The notes under the pieces are model-generated. The model was not told where the DNA came from, made no database searches, and was given only the letters and a program-made list of their open reading frames with translations. The translations under genes were made by a program, and so were the position numbers. Below, piece by piece: positions 18,334 to 28,397 of a stretch of DNA of 64,000 nt (its first letter is position 1; every line of letters begins with the position of its first letter). The DNA comes from an uncultured Bermanella sp. (GTDB lineage: Bacteria; Pseudomonadota; Gammaproteobacteria; Pseudomonadales; Oceanobacteraceae), in the NCBI GenBank assembly GCA_913058575.1, contig CAJXRF010000013.1, positions 18,104-82,103 on the forward strand. Reading direction: 5' to 3'.

Positions 18334-20262
18334 TTATAGTTCGTTTGTTGCATCGCCGCCGGCTGGTTTATCGCTATCAGCTACATCTACTTTAACTTGT
18401 GTATCTGCAGCCTCCGATGCTCCATTACTGCCGCTATCATCATCACTCCAAGATTGAGGAGGACGAGGCTTTTGGCCATTCATGATGTCATCAATTTGAG
18501 CGCTATCTATGGTTTCATACTCCATTAATGCATCTTTCATGAGCTCTAATTTATCTTTATGCTCTTCAAGTATATCCGTAGCACGCTGATAACAATCATC
18601 TAACAATGATTTAATTTCTTCATCGATGACCTTTGCTGTCGCGCCAGAGATATGAGATGAACCACCTTGAGCACCACCTAAATAACTCTGCTCTTCTTCG
18701 CCAGCGTACAATTGAGCACCTAATTTTTCAGATAACCCCCACTTGGTGACGTAATTACGAGCATATTGAGTAGCACGCTCGATGTCGTTTGACGCACCCG
18801 TTGTCACACCGTCTTTACCTAGAGTCATTTCCTCAGCAATACGGCCACCGTACAAAGTACTAATGCTACTGACGATGCCGCGCTTACTAATAGAATGGCG
18901 ATCTTCCTCCGGGAGGAACATGGTGACACCTAGAGCTCGGCCACGAGGGATAATCGATACCTTGTACACAGGGTCGTGCTCAGGCATTAATCGCCCAACA
19001 ATAGCATGACCTGCTTCATGATAAGCCGTGTTTTCTTTCTCTTTATCGCTCATCACCATGGATTTGCGCTCTGCACCCATCATGATTTTATCTTTGGCTT
19101 TCTCAAACTCTTCCATGGAAACAGTGGTGCGATTAGAGCGAGCCGCAAATAAGGCCGCCTCATTTACTAAGTTCGCTAAATCAGCACCGGAAAAACCTGG
19201 GGTACCACGGGCAATCACTTTTGCATCAATACTGTCTGATACCGGTACTTTTCTCATGTGCACTTTAAGGATTTGCTCACGACCTCGAATATCAGGAAGG
19301 CCCACCACCACTTGACGGTCAAAACGACCAGGTCGTAAAAGAGCAGGATCCAATACATCAGGGCGGTTAGTGGCAGCAATAACAATAATGCCATCGTTAC
19401 CTTCAAAACCATCCATCTCAACAAGTAACTGGTTTAGAGTTTGTTCACGCTCATCGTTACCACCGCCAATACCCACACCACGGCTACGGCCCACGGCATC
19501 AATTTCATCGATAAAGATTATACAAGGGGATTGTTTTTTGGCCTGTTCAAACATATCACGCACACGAGATGCGCCGACACCTACAAACATCTCAACAAAG
19601 TCAGAGCCCGAAATAGAGAAGAATGGAACCTTGGCTTCACCAGCAATGGCTTTTGCTAGTAGGGTTTTACCTGTACCAGGCTGCCCTACCATCAAAACAC
19701 CACGTGGAATTCTGCCACCTAAACGCTGGTATTTAGCTGGGTCACGTAAAAACTCAACCAACTCTTGGACATCTTCTTTCGCTTCATCGCAACCAGCAAC
19801 GTCTGCGAAAGTGGTTTTAATTTGATCTTCGCCCAATAACTTAGCTTTTGACTTACCAAAAGCCATGGGACCACGACCGCCACCGCCACCGCCTTGCATT
19901 TGACGCATGAAAAACATGAATACAGCAATAATGACCAATATAGGGAAAGACGCCACTAGTAGCTGAGTCCAAATGCTTTGTTGTTCTTGCTTTTTACCCA
20001 GCACTTCAACTTTATGCTCGAGCAAATCATCCATTAATTTAGGATCATGAGTGGGGCGAACCGTCTCAAAACTTTGACCGTTACTGAATTCACCCAAGAT
20101 GCTCACGCCAGAGATGGTGACCTTTTTAACCTGTCCGCTTTGGACCAGCTCTATAAATTGGGAATATGCTACTTCTTGATTACTAGCAGGGGATTCCAGT
20201 TTGTTGAAAACCACCAACAAGACGGAAGCAATAACGAGCCATAAAATTAAATTCTTTGCCAT
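18334..20262 (-). CDS. ftsH: ATP-dependent zinc metalloprotease FtsH
   Basis: A 642-residue membrane-anchored AAA protease that degrades misfolded membrane proteins, LpxC and sigma-32. Two membrane helices (about 4-20 and 100-118) flank a periplasmic domain. The AAA module has Walker A GQPGTGKT (193-200), Walker [10 protein letters not shown] and the [17 protein letters not shown] second-region motif. The zinc site is HEAGH (415-419). The frame extends to a TTG at 20277, but [12 protein letters not shown] at 20262 matches the family start. A low-complexity acidic tail ends the protein. Confidence 0.97.
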   Translation of the reverse strand: MAKNLILWLVIASVLLVVFNKLESPASNQEVAYSQFIELVQSGQVKKVTISGVSILGEFSNGQSFETVRPTHDPKLMDDLLEHKVEVLGKKQEQQSIWTQLLVASFPILVIIAVFMFFMRQMQGGGGGGRGPMAFGKSKAKLLGEDQIKTTFADVAGCDEAKEDVQELVEFLRDPAKYQRLGGRIPRGVLMVGQPGTGKTLLAKAIAGEAKVPFFSISGSDFVEMFVGVGASRVRDMFEQAKKQSPCIIFIDEIDAVGRSRGVGIGGGNDEREQTLNQLLVEMDGFEGNDGIIVIAATNRPDVLDPALLRPGRFDRQVVVGLPDIRGREQILKVHMRKVPVSDSIDAKVIARGTPGFSGADLANLVNEAALFAARSNRTTVSMEEFEKAKDKIMMGAERKSMVMSDKEKENTAYHEAGHAIVGRLMPEHDPVYKVSIIPRGRALGVTMFLPEEDRHSISKRGIVSSISTLYGGRIAEEMTLGKDGVTTGASNDIERATQYARNYVTKWGLSEKLGAQLYAGEEEQSYLGGAQGGSSHISGATAKVIDEEIKSLLDDCYQRATDILEEHKDKLELMKDALMEYETIDSAQIDDIMNGQKPRPPQSWSDDDSGSNGASEAADTQVKVDVADSDKPAGGDATNEL

Positions 20263-20435
20263 GTTTACTAGGTCCAACCCCTAATTCGTTAAATATTCAA
20301 CACTCACGGTAAGTGCCACAACATTACTACATCTTTATATAAATAGTTACCAACACATCACTAGTCTGGCCAATAAATGAGGCTTCACCAGTAAACATGA
20401 TCATAACAGCCTATCACGGCTAAATTCTTACCTAA

Positions 20436-21056
20436 CTAACCTTTGAAACCCTTGCCGAACAAGTAAACCTCACGGGAGCGAGCACGAGAAGAATCAGGCT
20501 TGCGAGTAATGACTTTTTGAAAGTTTCCTCGCATGGATTTTAAATACGCTTCAAACCCTTCACCTTGAAAGACTTTTGCAACGAAATTGCCACCTGGCTT
20601 CAGTACCTGGGTACCTAGATCTAAGGCCAATTCCACTAAATACATGGCTGCTGGCTGATCTACTGCATTCATTCCACTCATATTGGGGGCCATATCTGAA
20701 ATTACAAGGTCTGCTAGCTCACCTTTCATGGCCTGTAAGATCGATTCATAAACACTCTCTTCGGTAAAATCACCTTTAATAAAGGTAACACCTGCTATTG
20801 AGTCCATCTCTAATATGTCCGAAGCGACCACTTTCCCACTGCTGCCCACCAGTCTAGCCGCCACTTGTGACCAGCCTCCAGGGGCGCTGCCCAAATCCAC
20901 TACCGTCATGCCTGGGTGAATAAGGTTATCTTTTTCCTGTAATTCCAATAGCTTATAGCTGGCACGACTACGATAGCCATCCTGTTGAGACTGCTTTACA
21001 AAGCGATCATCAAAGTGTTCTTTTAGCCAAGCTTTACTGGTTTTTGATTGGGACAT
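20436..21056 (-). CDS. rlmE: 23S rRNA 2'-O-methyltransferase RlmE
   Basis: A 206-residue heat-shock methyltransferase (FtsJ/RrmJ) that methylates U2552 of 23S rRNA in the assembled 50S. The SAM motif is [15 protein letters not shown] (53-67). The catalytic tetrad K35-D121-K161-E196 is intact, matching K38-D124-K164-E199 of E. coli. It is upstream of ftsH and divergent from yhbY, as in enterobacteria. Confidence 0.97.
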   Translation of the reverse strand: MSQSKTSKAWLKEHFDDRFVKQSQQDGYRSRASYKLLELQEKDNLIHPGMTVVDLGSAPGGWSQVAARLVGSSGKVVASDILEMDSIAGVTFIKGDFTEESVYESILQAMKGELADLVISDMAPNMSGMNAVDQPAAMYLVELALDLGTQVLKPGGNFVAKVFQGEGFEAYLKSMRGNFQKVITRKPDSSRARSREVYLFGKGFKG

Positions 21057-21064
21057 GGTTAGTG

Positions 21065-21094
21065 TTACTGAAAATGTGTTAAGCCTGATATAAT
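21065..21094 (+). promoter_or_regulatory. Extended -10 promoter of yhbY
   Basis: A perfect TATAAT (21089-21094) preceded by TG at the extended -10 position (TGATATAAT) with a weak TTACTG -35 box (21065-21070) 18 bases upstream. It points toward yhbY, 70 bases away. Confidence 0.6.
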
Positions 21095-21163
21095 ACTAAA
21101 ATTCGGCCCAAAGGTCGTAAATTCATTCAAATATAGATAACTTACTTAGAGAAAGCTGCATTA

Positions 21164-21466
21164 ATGGCACTATCACAAGATCGAAAAAAAGCATTAAAAA
21201 CCATAGGGCATAAATTAAACCCTATCGTGATTGTTGCCGGAAATGGCCTAACCGAGAACGTATTGATGGAAATCAATCGTGCCCTTGAAGATCACGAGCT
21301 GATAAAAGTAAAATTTTCAGTGGGAGATCGTGAGCTTAAAAACGAACTAATAGCACAAGTTGTGAAGTCCACTCGCTCTACTCTCGTTCAGGGAATTGGC
21401 AACATTGCTTTACTATTAAGAGAAGCTAAAAAGCCTGACCCTAAAAAGTCTAATTTGCTGCGCTAA
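21164..21466 (+). CDS. yhbY: YhbY family RNA-binding protein (CRM domain)
   Basis: A 100-residue CRS1/YhbY-domain protein associated with pre-50S particles. Conserved elements: LKTIGHKLNPIVIVAGNGLTENV, the basic ELIKVKFSVGDRE segment and the GxxG-like VQGIGNIALLLRE. It is divergent from rlmE, an rRNA methyltransferase acting on the same subunit. An inverted repeat GCAATTAAG/CTTAATTGC (21489-21497, 21512-21520) after the gene may serve as a shared weak terminator with the convergent neighbour. Confidence 0.95.
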   Translation: MALSQDRKKALKTIGHKLNPIVIVAGNGLTENVLMEINRALEDHELIKVKFSVGDRELKNELIAQVVKSTRSTLVQGIGNIALLLREAKKPDPKKSNLLR

Positions 21467-21512
21467 CCATTTTAATGCTGCATAAATTGCAATTAAGACC
21501 CGTAAAAAGGCC

Positions 21513-22469
21513 TTAATTGCTTCTATACCTATATCCAATTTGAAGTGTCAAATCAGGACTTGCACCGATCTGAATATCCTCCACTAAACCGAATGACAAC
21601 TCATTACCCCGAGAAACCTGCCAGAATATGGCGCCAGAAAGTTGAGAAGAGGGCTTACCCAAAATAGCCGACTCACTTTTATAATGAGCACTACTGCCAT
21701 TCATTTGCATCACTAAATCGACAGAGTTAAAAAACCGATAGCCGTAGCTAACACTTCCAAAGTACACCCATTGGTTTTGAATCTCAGCAAGTACTCCATT
21801 TGTTTCGCTATAGCTCAACCCAACACTGGCTTGCAATAAATGACCCGCTTCCAATCGATAACTAGATGACTGCAAACTCAACCAAGTAGAAGATGGGCTC
21901 ATCAACTGGCTATGATGAGACTTTGCATAACCCAAGCGAATGGCTTTAAGCCATTGATTGTATTCATCCAGAGCATATCCCAGGTAATATGAATTGCGAG
22001 TCGTACTTTGGCGCTCAGAAATGGTTAGATTCACATTTTCGGATTGATAACTGTATTGCAAATGGTTTTGCGGGTAGTCCTCGCGTTCCCAATTTACAAA
22101 ATCAAAAGCACCATGCCAATCTTCAATAGTAGAGTCCCAATTGCCCGCAGCAAACTCTACTTGAGTTATTTCAGCACCCAATAGAAATCCGCTGACTTGC
22201 TTTTCAATTTGCAAACGCTGGCGATTAATTTCCCCGTCCACCACCGCCTGCTCGTTGCTCAGCAAGCTCTCCTCATCATAATAAAAAATATTAGATCGCT
22301 CAGAACTAAGCACTAACTGATAAGAATCAGATTCCGCTACAGAAGGCAAACAAGGGATAAAATGAAATTGATGAAATGGGCTATTATTACTAACGCACAA
22401 CCTTGAATCTGCCCATGTTAACTGGCATAAAAAAAACAACACAACTGAAATAAACCTGAAAGAATTCAC
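21513..22469 (-). CDS. DUF3187 family putative outer-membrane protein
   Basis: A 318-residue exported protein with a signal peptide ending LTWA-DS at about 21. Alternating hydrophobic strands and a C-terminal aromatic-rich strand (LTLQIGYRYRSN) suggest a beta-barrel. The FGLVEDIQIGASPDLTLQIGYRY ending resembles DUF3187 proteins, whose function is unknown. Both cysteines near the mature N-terminus (LCVS and IPCLP) could form a disulfide. It follows a GlyGly-CTERM gene on the same strand; co-transcription is possible across an 80-base gap. Confidence 0.7.
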   Translation of the reverse strand: MNSFRFISVVLFFLCQLTWADSRLCVSNNSPFHQFHFIPCLPSVAESDSYQLVLSSERSNIFYYDEESLLSNEQAVVDGEINRQRLQIEKQVSGFLLGAEITQVEFAAGNWDSTIEDWHGAFDFVNWEREDYPQNHLQYSYQSENVNLTISERQSTTRNSYYLGYALDEYNQWLKAIRLGYAKSHHSQLMSPSSTWLSLQSSSYRLEAGHLLQASVGLSYSETNGVLAEIQNQWVYFGSVSYGYRFFNSVDLVMQMNGSSAHYKSESAILGKPSSQLSGAIFWQVSRGNELSFGLVEDIQIGASPDLTLQIGYRYRSN

Positions 22470-22548
22470 CGCATTCCCTTTGGTAAAACAACTCTCTCTT
22501 AACTTAAGAGTAGGGCTGTTTTCGGGAATGGCAAATTAAAAGGCTACC

Positions 22549-23976
22549 TCACATGCAAACCTGTTTTTTAAAACGTCTGAAAAATAAGAGCATAGTGATA
22601 AACAATAAAAATATATCTGAATACCCTCCGCCACCTTGAGATGAATTAATTTCTACAATTTCTCCCTCCCCCCTCCCTTCATACCATTGGTCAAAACCGT
22701 TTGAACTATTGGGTGAGGTATCAGCTAAATACTCTTCAAAATTTGAAACACCATCCCCATCACTATCTAAAGATGCATCATTTAATAAAGGGTTAAGGTT
22801 ATTAATCACTTCCCAGCCATCAGGCATTCCATCACTATCACTATCTGTATTTCGAAGTAATGTACGGTGCTCTATATACTCTTCCCTATCAAGTAAATCA
22901 TCACCGTCTGAATCATCTTCAGTAGGGTCTGAATTAGCATAATATTCCTGCATGTTTAATAAACCATCACCATCAAAGTCTAATAGGCCATCATCAAAAT
23001 TATATTTATCAAACCCATAGGTATCTTCAAAGATATCTGCCATACCGTCACCATCACTATCCTCAACTTGCGCAATAGCCAAGCACTCCACACTACCACT
23101 GACATTTGTAGCTACAACCTCAGTAGCCATACCCGTCAAACTATTTAAAGTGTAAAGCTTCCTATTTGCTTCAGCATAAAACCAAATACTGGCACCATCA
23201 CTGCTCATTCCATGCTGAGCACTTAGGCTTAGTCCAGTAGTACCAACTAATGTTGGTTCAGCCGTATCTTTATCAATTGAATATAGATTTCTAGCATTAT
23301 CATCAACCATATATAGCAGCCCATTGTGATGAGTTATCGACCAACCATACCAATTCCCAACCATCCCCACCAAACTTGCATGAGCAGTTACTGGGTTCAA
23401 TTCATATAAATATGAGGGTCGATTCCCACCAACAAGCCAAAGACGCCCTGCATTATCAAATGTCATTCCAGGGTTATAGGCTGAAGATATACCTGTATCA
23501 CCCACCAGTGTTGCGACGCCTGTAAATTGATCAATTTTATATAGATAATAAGAACTATCCTCCAACGCAAACAATTCACCTGTTGGGCTAAACGCTAACG
23601 CTTCGAAATCGCCAGATACATTTAAAGGCCCTATTGATGTTACATTTCCTGAATCTAAGTCAATTTGAGTAAGCGTAGATCCAGCAATGGTGTAAGCATT
23701 TGTATTAGTAAGTAATGAGGGGATAGAGTTCGAGTTCGATGGATCAGTACCGGATCTGTATTCTTGAAGATTTATCCACCCATCACCGTCTAAATCCAAA
23801 CGATCATCCATTTCAAATGGATTTAGTGAATAGATATTCTCCCAACTATCTGGCATACCATCTAAATCACTGTCCAATTCTGCAGAGCTACTTAGCGAAC
23901 TAAAGGCCATTGTAAATAACAATAGCAACAAGCTAGCTTTTATCTTTTGTTCTGCTCCTATTTTAATAATATTCAT
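22549..23976 (-). CDS. Calcium-loop (thrombospondin type 3-like) protein with GlyGly-CTERM sorting tail
   Basis: A 475-residue secreted protein. A signal peptide (about 12-32) is followed by DxDxDG calcium loops (DSDLDGMPDSWE at about 35-46 and DLDGDGWINLQEY), a central repetitive beta-rich region (about 90-300) resembling a propeller of T-x-x-x-x-L-Y/S-I-D units, and a second set of loops (DSDGDGMAD, DFDGDGLLNMQEY, DSDSDGMPDGWE, DSDGDGVSNFEEY). The C-terminus is a GGGG stretch, a hydrophobic helix (DIFLLFITMLLFF) and RRFKK, the GlyGly-CTERM pattern cleaved by rhombosortase. Function unknown; a calcium-stabilised surface or secreted protein is likely. Confidence 0.75.
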   Translation of the reverse strand: MNIIKIGAEQKIKASLLLLLFTMAFSSLSSSAELDSDLDGMPDSWENIYSLNPFEMDDRLDLDGDGWINLQEYRSGTDPSNSNSIPSLLTNTNAYTIAGSTLTQIDLDSGNVTSIGPLNVSGDFEALAFSPTGELFALEDSSYYLYKIDQFTGVATLVGDTGISSAYNPGMTFDNAGRLWLVGGNRPSYLYELNPVTAHASLVGMVGNWYGWSITHHNGLLYMVDDNARNLYSIDKDTAEPTLVGTTGLSLSAQHGMSSDGASIWFYAEANRKLYTLNSLTGMATEVVATNVSGSVECLAIAQVEDSDGDGMADIFEDTYGFDKYNFDDGLLDFDGDGLLNMQEYYANSDPTEDDSDGDDLLDREEYIEHRTLLRNTDSDSDGMPDGWEVINNLNPLLNDASLDSDGDGVSNFEEYLADTSPNSSNGFDQWYEGRGEGEIVEINSSQGGGGYSDIFLLFITMLLFFRRFKKQVCM

Positions 23977-24155
23977 AAGCTAATTTTCCTTAACCAACTA
24001 TTTTTAGCGCTAATTTCTAACACAACCATTTCCTGTTTACAGAGTTTCGAGAACAGTAATAATTTAAGAATTTATTATTTCTAAAAAAAGAAATATTAGT
24101 CAATTTATTAAATCTAAATTTCTATTCAATAAATCAACTAATACTTTATAGACGT

Positions 24156-24177
24156 AAAAAAGCGGGCTGACGCCCGC
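24156..24177 (-). terminator. Rho-independent terminator after large lipoprotein gene
   Basis: A GC stem GCGGGC/GCCCGC (24162-24167, 24172-24177) with loop TGAC and six T on the minus strand, 17 bases past the stop codon. Confidence 0.9.
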
Positions 24178-24193
24178 ATTTTTCTACTCAAGG

Positions 24194-27100
24194 TTAAGGT
24201 GTTTCAACAGCCTGAACATTTACCGTATCAACAGAATCCCAAAGACTAGGAACATTACCAATAAAGTCTAATGTATCACCGTTCACCAAGTTAGAGTTTA
24301 CTGTGCGTAAACTAACGGTTAACTCGGTACCGTCAAGGTTAATAGAAGCCATTGTATTCGTAGTATCAATTGCAGCAGTGCCGCCATTGGTATTGGCCAA
24401 GCTCATAATAGAAGCAATTTGAGCACCAGTAATATTCGTATTTTCATCGATTTCACCAAATGACTGACCTAACATATCATTGATATCAATGGCATGTGTG
24501 AAGGTATAAGTAATAGTAATTGCTGTTGTTAGCCCAAGGCCTGCTGTTAAAGAAGTTGGCGTTGCTGTGCCGACAATTTGACCTAAATTATCATAAGCAG
24601 CAAAAGCAGGTGCTGATAAGTTCGCATTATCCTCTGCCCAACTGTTTCCAAACACATCTTGAATATTCTCAAAATTAAGCTCAGCATGATTACCAGAACC
24701 TGCAGCAGCAGAAGCTAGACCATCTTCATTGTAATCACCCAACGAAAATACAGGGGTGCGATTTAACTCGAGTAAGTCATCAACACCATCTATCGTAAAT
24801 GGAATTACTAGAGTATTTCTGTTAACTGTTTTTGAATTATGCTCAGCCTTGCTGTTTACATCCATTACAACTGGAGTACCGCCCAAAGTAACGACTATAG
24901 AACCCGCAGAAGGATCTAGCATTACATCTTCATTAAATGTAATGGTTAAATTAGATCCGTTATAAACAGCTTCTGTCACCATTGGCGGCATGGAGTCATT
25001 AATAACCACTTTTGCATTTGCAGAGGCTTGTGAAATGTTACCAGCGGCATCTTGAATTTGACCTGTAAAATCTATCACTCTAGCGGCTTGTCCATCGGTA
25101 TTAGCAAGTGAAAAAATATCCTCAACATCAAGAGCAATTAGATCGGCATTTACAGCATGGCCATCTGAAGCCACTGTAATGTCATTCATAATAGTCCAGC
25201 CTGTTAATTCGGTAACGGCATCTGTAGTAGGGCTATTTTCTAAGGCAGCTGGCAAGTTCGTGTCATCAGCATCAGCTACGGTCCACGCTAGGTTTTCAGT
25301 AAAAGAGACCGCAATAGTACGGGATGCAAGTTGAGACCAAGCATCATAAGCAGTCTTATCATATATCTCTGAATTAGCTGAAATATAGGCTTCATTATTG
25401 TTCTCTTCATCAGAGAAGTTAGACTCATAAAGATTACTTAAATCAGGTGTTGAATCGGTAACAATATCTTGGTCAGCCAGCATACCGCTGTTAATGTTCA
25501 ATAGAGGTAAACCAACTAACGCCACAGCATCAGGGTTAGCCAATTCAGCACCATTACCATATTGCTCACCAAATATAGTTGAAGAAGATTGTAAATCTAA
25601 TTCTTCATACGCATCCTGCAAACCGGTAGTCGCAGCAACGTTGTCTGCCAACACAACTGATGTAACTGACCCTTCATTCCCAAACTCATCCATAGATTGA
25701 ACGTATATAGTCTGGCCAGGCGCAACTCCGCGAACTAAAAACGCAACATTCGTCGAGGCAAAGTCAGAGAAGTCACTGTCATCTTTAGCGCCAATAATGC
25801 CAAAGCCAGCACCAGAAGATAAAACGCTAAAATTAGAAGTTGTATCAATTGTTTGTGCGTCTGGCGAACTCGCATCATCTATTTCAATATTGGTCTCAAC
25901 CGCGTCATTGCCATCTAGCACCCAATAACGATAATAAGCGGCATTACTTGGTGTAAACGATACTCTCGCAACATTCGTTTCTACACCATCATTCAAACCA
26001 ATTCCATCTGTCACTGGCTCGCCGTTATCATCTAATTGAACAGTTCCGGTGTTATCCACAATTCCAGCTAAATCTAGAGCTGCAATCAATTGAGTCAATC
26101 GATTATCGGCATCATTAATATCTGGATCTACGTCACTATCCGTTGAATTCAACTGCTGTATACCATTTGCTACAGCTTGCTTATCAACATCAGCAAATGC
26201 ACTGCTTGCCAAGTCCAATTCGTTAACAGAACGCTCCGAACTATCATCCTCAGTAAGCTGTGAAAAATTCGTAACAACTGCCGCGTCTTGAAGTAAATTA
26301 CGGAACACTTCAACTTGTAAATTTAAAAAGTCTTCGTTGTCATTTACATTATCGTAGTCGTACGAAATGTTATTACTGGTAATGTTACTATCTTCGTCAA
26401 GTGTATTAGATGCTGTATCTTGGAAGTCCACTTTCAAGAGGTAAATATCAAGCTCATTACCTGCTGTAAAATTGTTCGTGGCAACTAATGTCAATGTTCG
26501 ATTATTAGCTGAAACACTCGCAGCTACACTAATGTATTCGCCAGCGGTTACATCGCGAACAACTACTGAATTTTCATCTACCTTATCAGCTTGAATACTT
26601 TCACTAAATGTAATGTTTAAAGTATTGGTTACATCATCATGCAATTTAGCGCGATTACCATTCATGGCCGCTTCTTCAATGGCAATAACATATGGACTAA
26701 TATCATCTGCATTTGTAATTTCAGAAACCAGTACATTACCAACATGGATCACTTCAACTTCGTCATCTGTCACGACACCATTGCTGCCGTAGTTATTAGT
26801 ATCAACTTCAACAACGCTGTATCCACCAACAATAAATACTAAATCAGAATCCGTAGGTGCACCTTCAATTGAAAAATTACCTTCTGCATCTGTTGTGGCA
26901 GGAAAAGAAATTGAAGTATAAGAAATAGCATCACCATCGCTATCATTAGCCACATCGTTACCATTAACATCTATTAGCTCTAAATTTATAGACTGATTTG
27001 AAAGTGCTTCTCCTGTTGAGTAATCACGTAAAACACCTGATACTGTCGCACCATTTTCACCAATAATAGGTAATACAGCTTCACCAGCACTGGCAGTAAA

Positions 27101-27580
27101 GCCATCGATAAAGCGGTTAGTGCTACTACTGCTAGTTTCAGTATCCGTTCCTTGATCGGTACGCCCTTGATCAATCACAGCGCTGGGATACACCTCAACA
27201 GTGGCCCCTAAATAGCCTTCTGGCGGTACAATCGTAATTCTTATTTCACCGTCTAAATAAGTACCGTCTTGAGTAACCACCAAGCTACTTACTTCAACAC
27301 CTTCAAATTCATAGGTTCCACCAGTACTTGTTACCGTCGAGCGACTTCCAATATAAACCGTAGCACCGACAACCGGCTGACCATTTGTATCTTTAACATC
27401 ACCCTGTACTTTACCTATTGGCGCACTGGTATTTACACTGTTATTACCTACAGCAGCAGCGACTAAAGATTCTGACTCAGAATCGTCTCCTTCAACAAGA
27501 CAACCAGTCATTAGCATTGTGGATGAAGTAAGTGCGATAGCTGCAGCAAGTTTTGCTTTTTTAAAAACTGATAATTCCAT
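24194..27580 (-). CDS. Large Ig-like-domain surface lipoprotein
   Basis: A 1128-residue acidic lipoprotein. The signal peptide ends LMTGC with lipidated C27. Residues about 55-115 form a carboxypeptidase-regulatory-like repeat (KVQGDVKDTNGQPVVGATVYIG, then TYEFEGVEVSSLVV); a second such unit is at about 175-255 (ATVSGVLRDYSTGEALSNQSINLEL). Ig-like/SbsA-type segments include NTLNITFSESIQADKVDENSVV (about 320-380) and VYNGSNLTITFNEDVMLDPSAG (about 885). Low lysine and many Asp/Asn/Thr suggest an extracellular protein, perhaps an adhesin or S-layer-like component. No enzymatic motif is visible. It is a single-gene unit with its own terminator. Confidence 0.68.
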   Translation of the reverse strand: MELSVFKKAKLAAAIALTSSTMLMTGCLVEGDDSESESLVAAAVGNNSVNTSAPIGKVQGDVKDTNGQPVVGATVYIGSRSTVTSTGGTYEFEGVEVSSLVVTQDGTYLDGEIRITIVPPEGYLGATVEVYPSAVIDQGRTDQGTDTETSSSSTNRFIDGFTASAGEAVLPIIGENGATVSGVLRDYSTGEALSNQSINLELIDVNGNDVANDSDGDAISYTSISFPATTDAEGNFSIEGAPTDSDLVFIVGGYSVVEVDTNNYGSNGVVTDDEVEVIHVGNVLVSEITNADDISPYVIAIEEAAMNGNRAKLHDDVTNTLNITFSESIQADKVDENSVVVRDVTAGEYISVAASVSANNRTLTLVATNNFTAGNELDIYLLKVDFQDTASNTLDEDSNITSNNISYDYDNVNDNEDFLNLQVEVFRNLLQDAAVVTNFSQLTEDDSSERSVNELDLASSAFADVDKQAVANGIQQLNSTDSDVDPDINDADNRLTQLIAALDLAGIVDNTGTVQLDDNGEPVTDGIGLNDGVETNVARVSFTPSNAAYYRYWVLDGNDAVETNIEIDDASSPDAQTIDTTSNFSVLSSGAGFGIIGAKDDSDFSDFASTNVAFLVRGVAPGQTIYVQSMDEFGNEGSVTSVVLADNVAATTGLQDAYEELDLQSSSTIFGEQYGNGAELANPDAVALVGLPLLNINSGMLADQDIVTDSTPDLSNLYESNFSDEENNNEAYISANSEIYDKTAYDAWSQLASRTIAVSFTENLAWTVADADDTNLPAALENSPTTDAVTELTGWTIMNDITVASDGHAVNADLIALDVEDIFSLANTDGQAARVIDFTGQIQDAAGNISQASANAKVVINDSMPPMVTEAVYNGSNLTITFNEDVMLDPSAGSIVVTLGGTPVVMDVNSKAEHNSKTVNRNTLVIPFTIDGVDDLLELNRTPVFSLGDYNEDGLASAAAGSGNHAELNFENIQDVFGNSWAEDNANLSAPAFAAYDNLGQIVGTATPTSLTAGLGLTTAITITYTFTHAIDINDMLGQSFGEIDENTNITGAQIASIMSLANTNGGTAAIDTTNTMASINLDGTELTVSLRTVNSNLVNGDTLDFIGNVPSLWDSVDTVNVQAVETP

Positions 27581-27851
27581 TTATATTATTCCAAGACTGA
27601 GAATTAAAGATCACACCTAAGTGCTTTTAATTTTATAAAAATAAAATTAAAAATATACTTTTGGCGCTAAGTCGGGGGCGGAGTATGTCAGCGTCCAATA
27701 AAGGGCACAAACTCACTAACAGAGCAATAATCAGTCAAAGTAGGTAAATATAGTTAGTTTCAAAACGGCAATTGAAATTAAAAAATAATACTTATTCTCA
27801 GACAAATTCAGCGTGAAAGGCGCATGCAGACTGAGAATGACAGAGGAGAAA

Positions 27852-27965
27852 ATGAAGGAAAAACTATCGCGTAAAAAACTCGATCAAATAAAAAACTACG
27901 AAACATTATGGCAAATGGCTTACACCATTCGTATTCTTAGTATTACCAGGGAGAGTGCTAATTGA
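27852..27965 (+). CDS. Candidate 37-residue small protein
   Basis: An ATG frame of 37 codons (MKEKLSRKKLDQIKNYETLW and 17 further residues, stop TGA) preceded by AGAGGAG at 27842-27848, a near-ideal Shine-Dalgarno at good spacing. The N-terminus is strongly basic and the rest amphipathic. I do not recognise it. The AT-rich context makes chance frames likely, so only the ribosome site supports it. Confidence 0.3.
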   Translation: MKEKLSRKKLDQIKNYETLWQMAYTIRILSITRESAN

Positions 27966-28347
27966 CTCGTCACCACACTTTAAGGTCACACTAAATCACT
28001 AGATAAAGGTATTTCTAATTGATCAAATAGTACACCGGTAATAACTTTGGCATTAGACACAATTCCTAAGGTTAAAGTATCGAAAGTAAAAAAATAAATG
28101 TAATTTCACTAGCGCATATCCCTAACAATAAAAATGATAACCACATCACACTTATGCATCATTATTTTACTATGGATAAACCTCCAAACTTAAGTTATTC
28201 GAAATCAATGAGAATAAAAAAGTTCGTAAATCATTGCGTTTATGACTATCTAAACTGCATTAACAACTGAATCTTCATTTCCTGAAAAGTCTGACGAATA
28301 AAATTTAAGTTCCCCCGTCATAACTCTTCTAATATTCAAACAAGCAC

Positions 28348-28372
28348 AAAAAAGGCCAGCAAAGCTGGCCTT
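28348..28372 (-). terminator. Rho-independent terminator of purL
   Basis: Arms AAGGCCAGC (28352-28360) and GCTGGCCTT (28364-28372) around AAA, with a T-run on the minus strand, 25 bases past the stop codon. Confidence 0.93.
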
Positions 28373-28397
28373 AAATACACTCAAACGTTATGAGAAA

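Larger units (their letters stand above)
27581..28397. other. 817-base AT-rich intergenic region
   Basis: Between the large lipoprotein gene and the purL end. It contains the lipoprotein upstream region, one short frame with a good ribosome site (27852-27965), and the purL terminator at 28348-28372. The rest (27966-28340) is AT-rich with no feature I can support. Confidence 0.6.
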
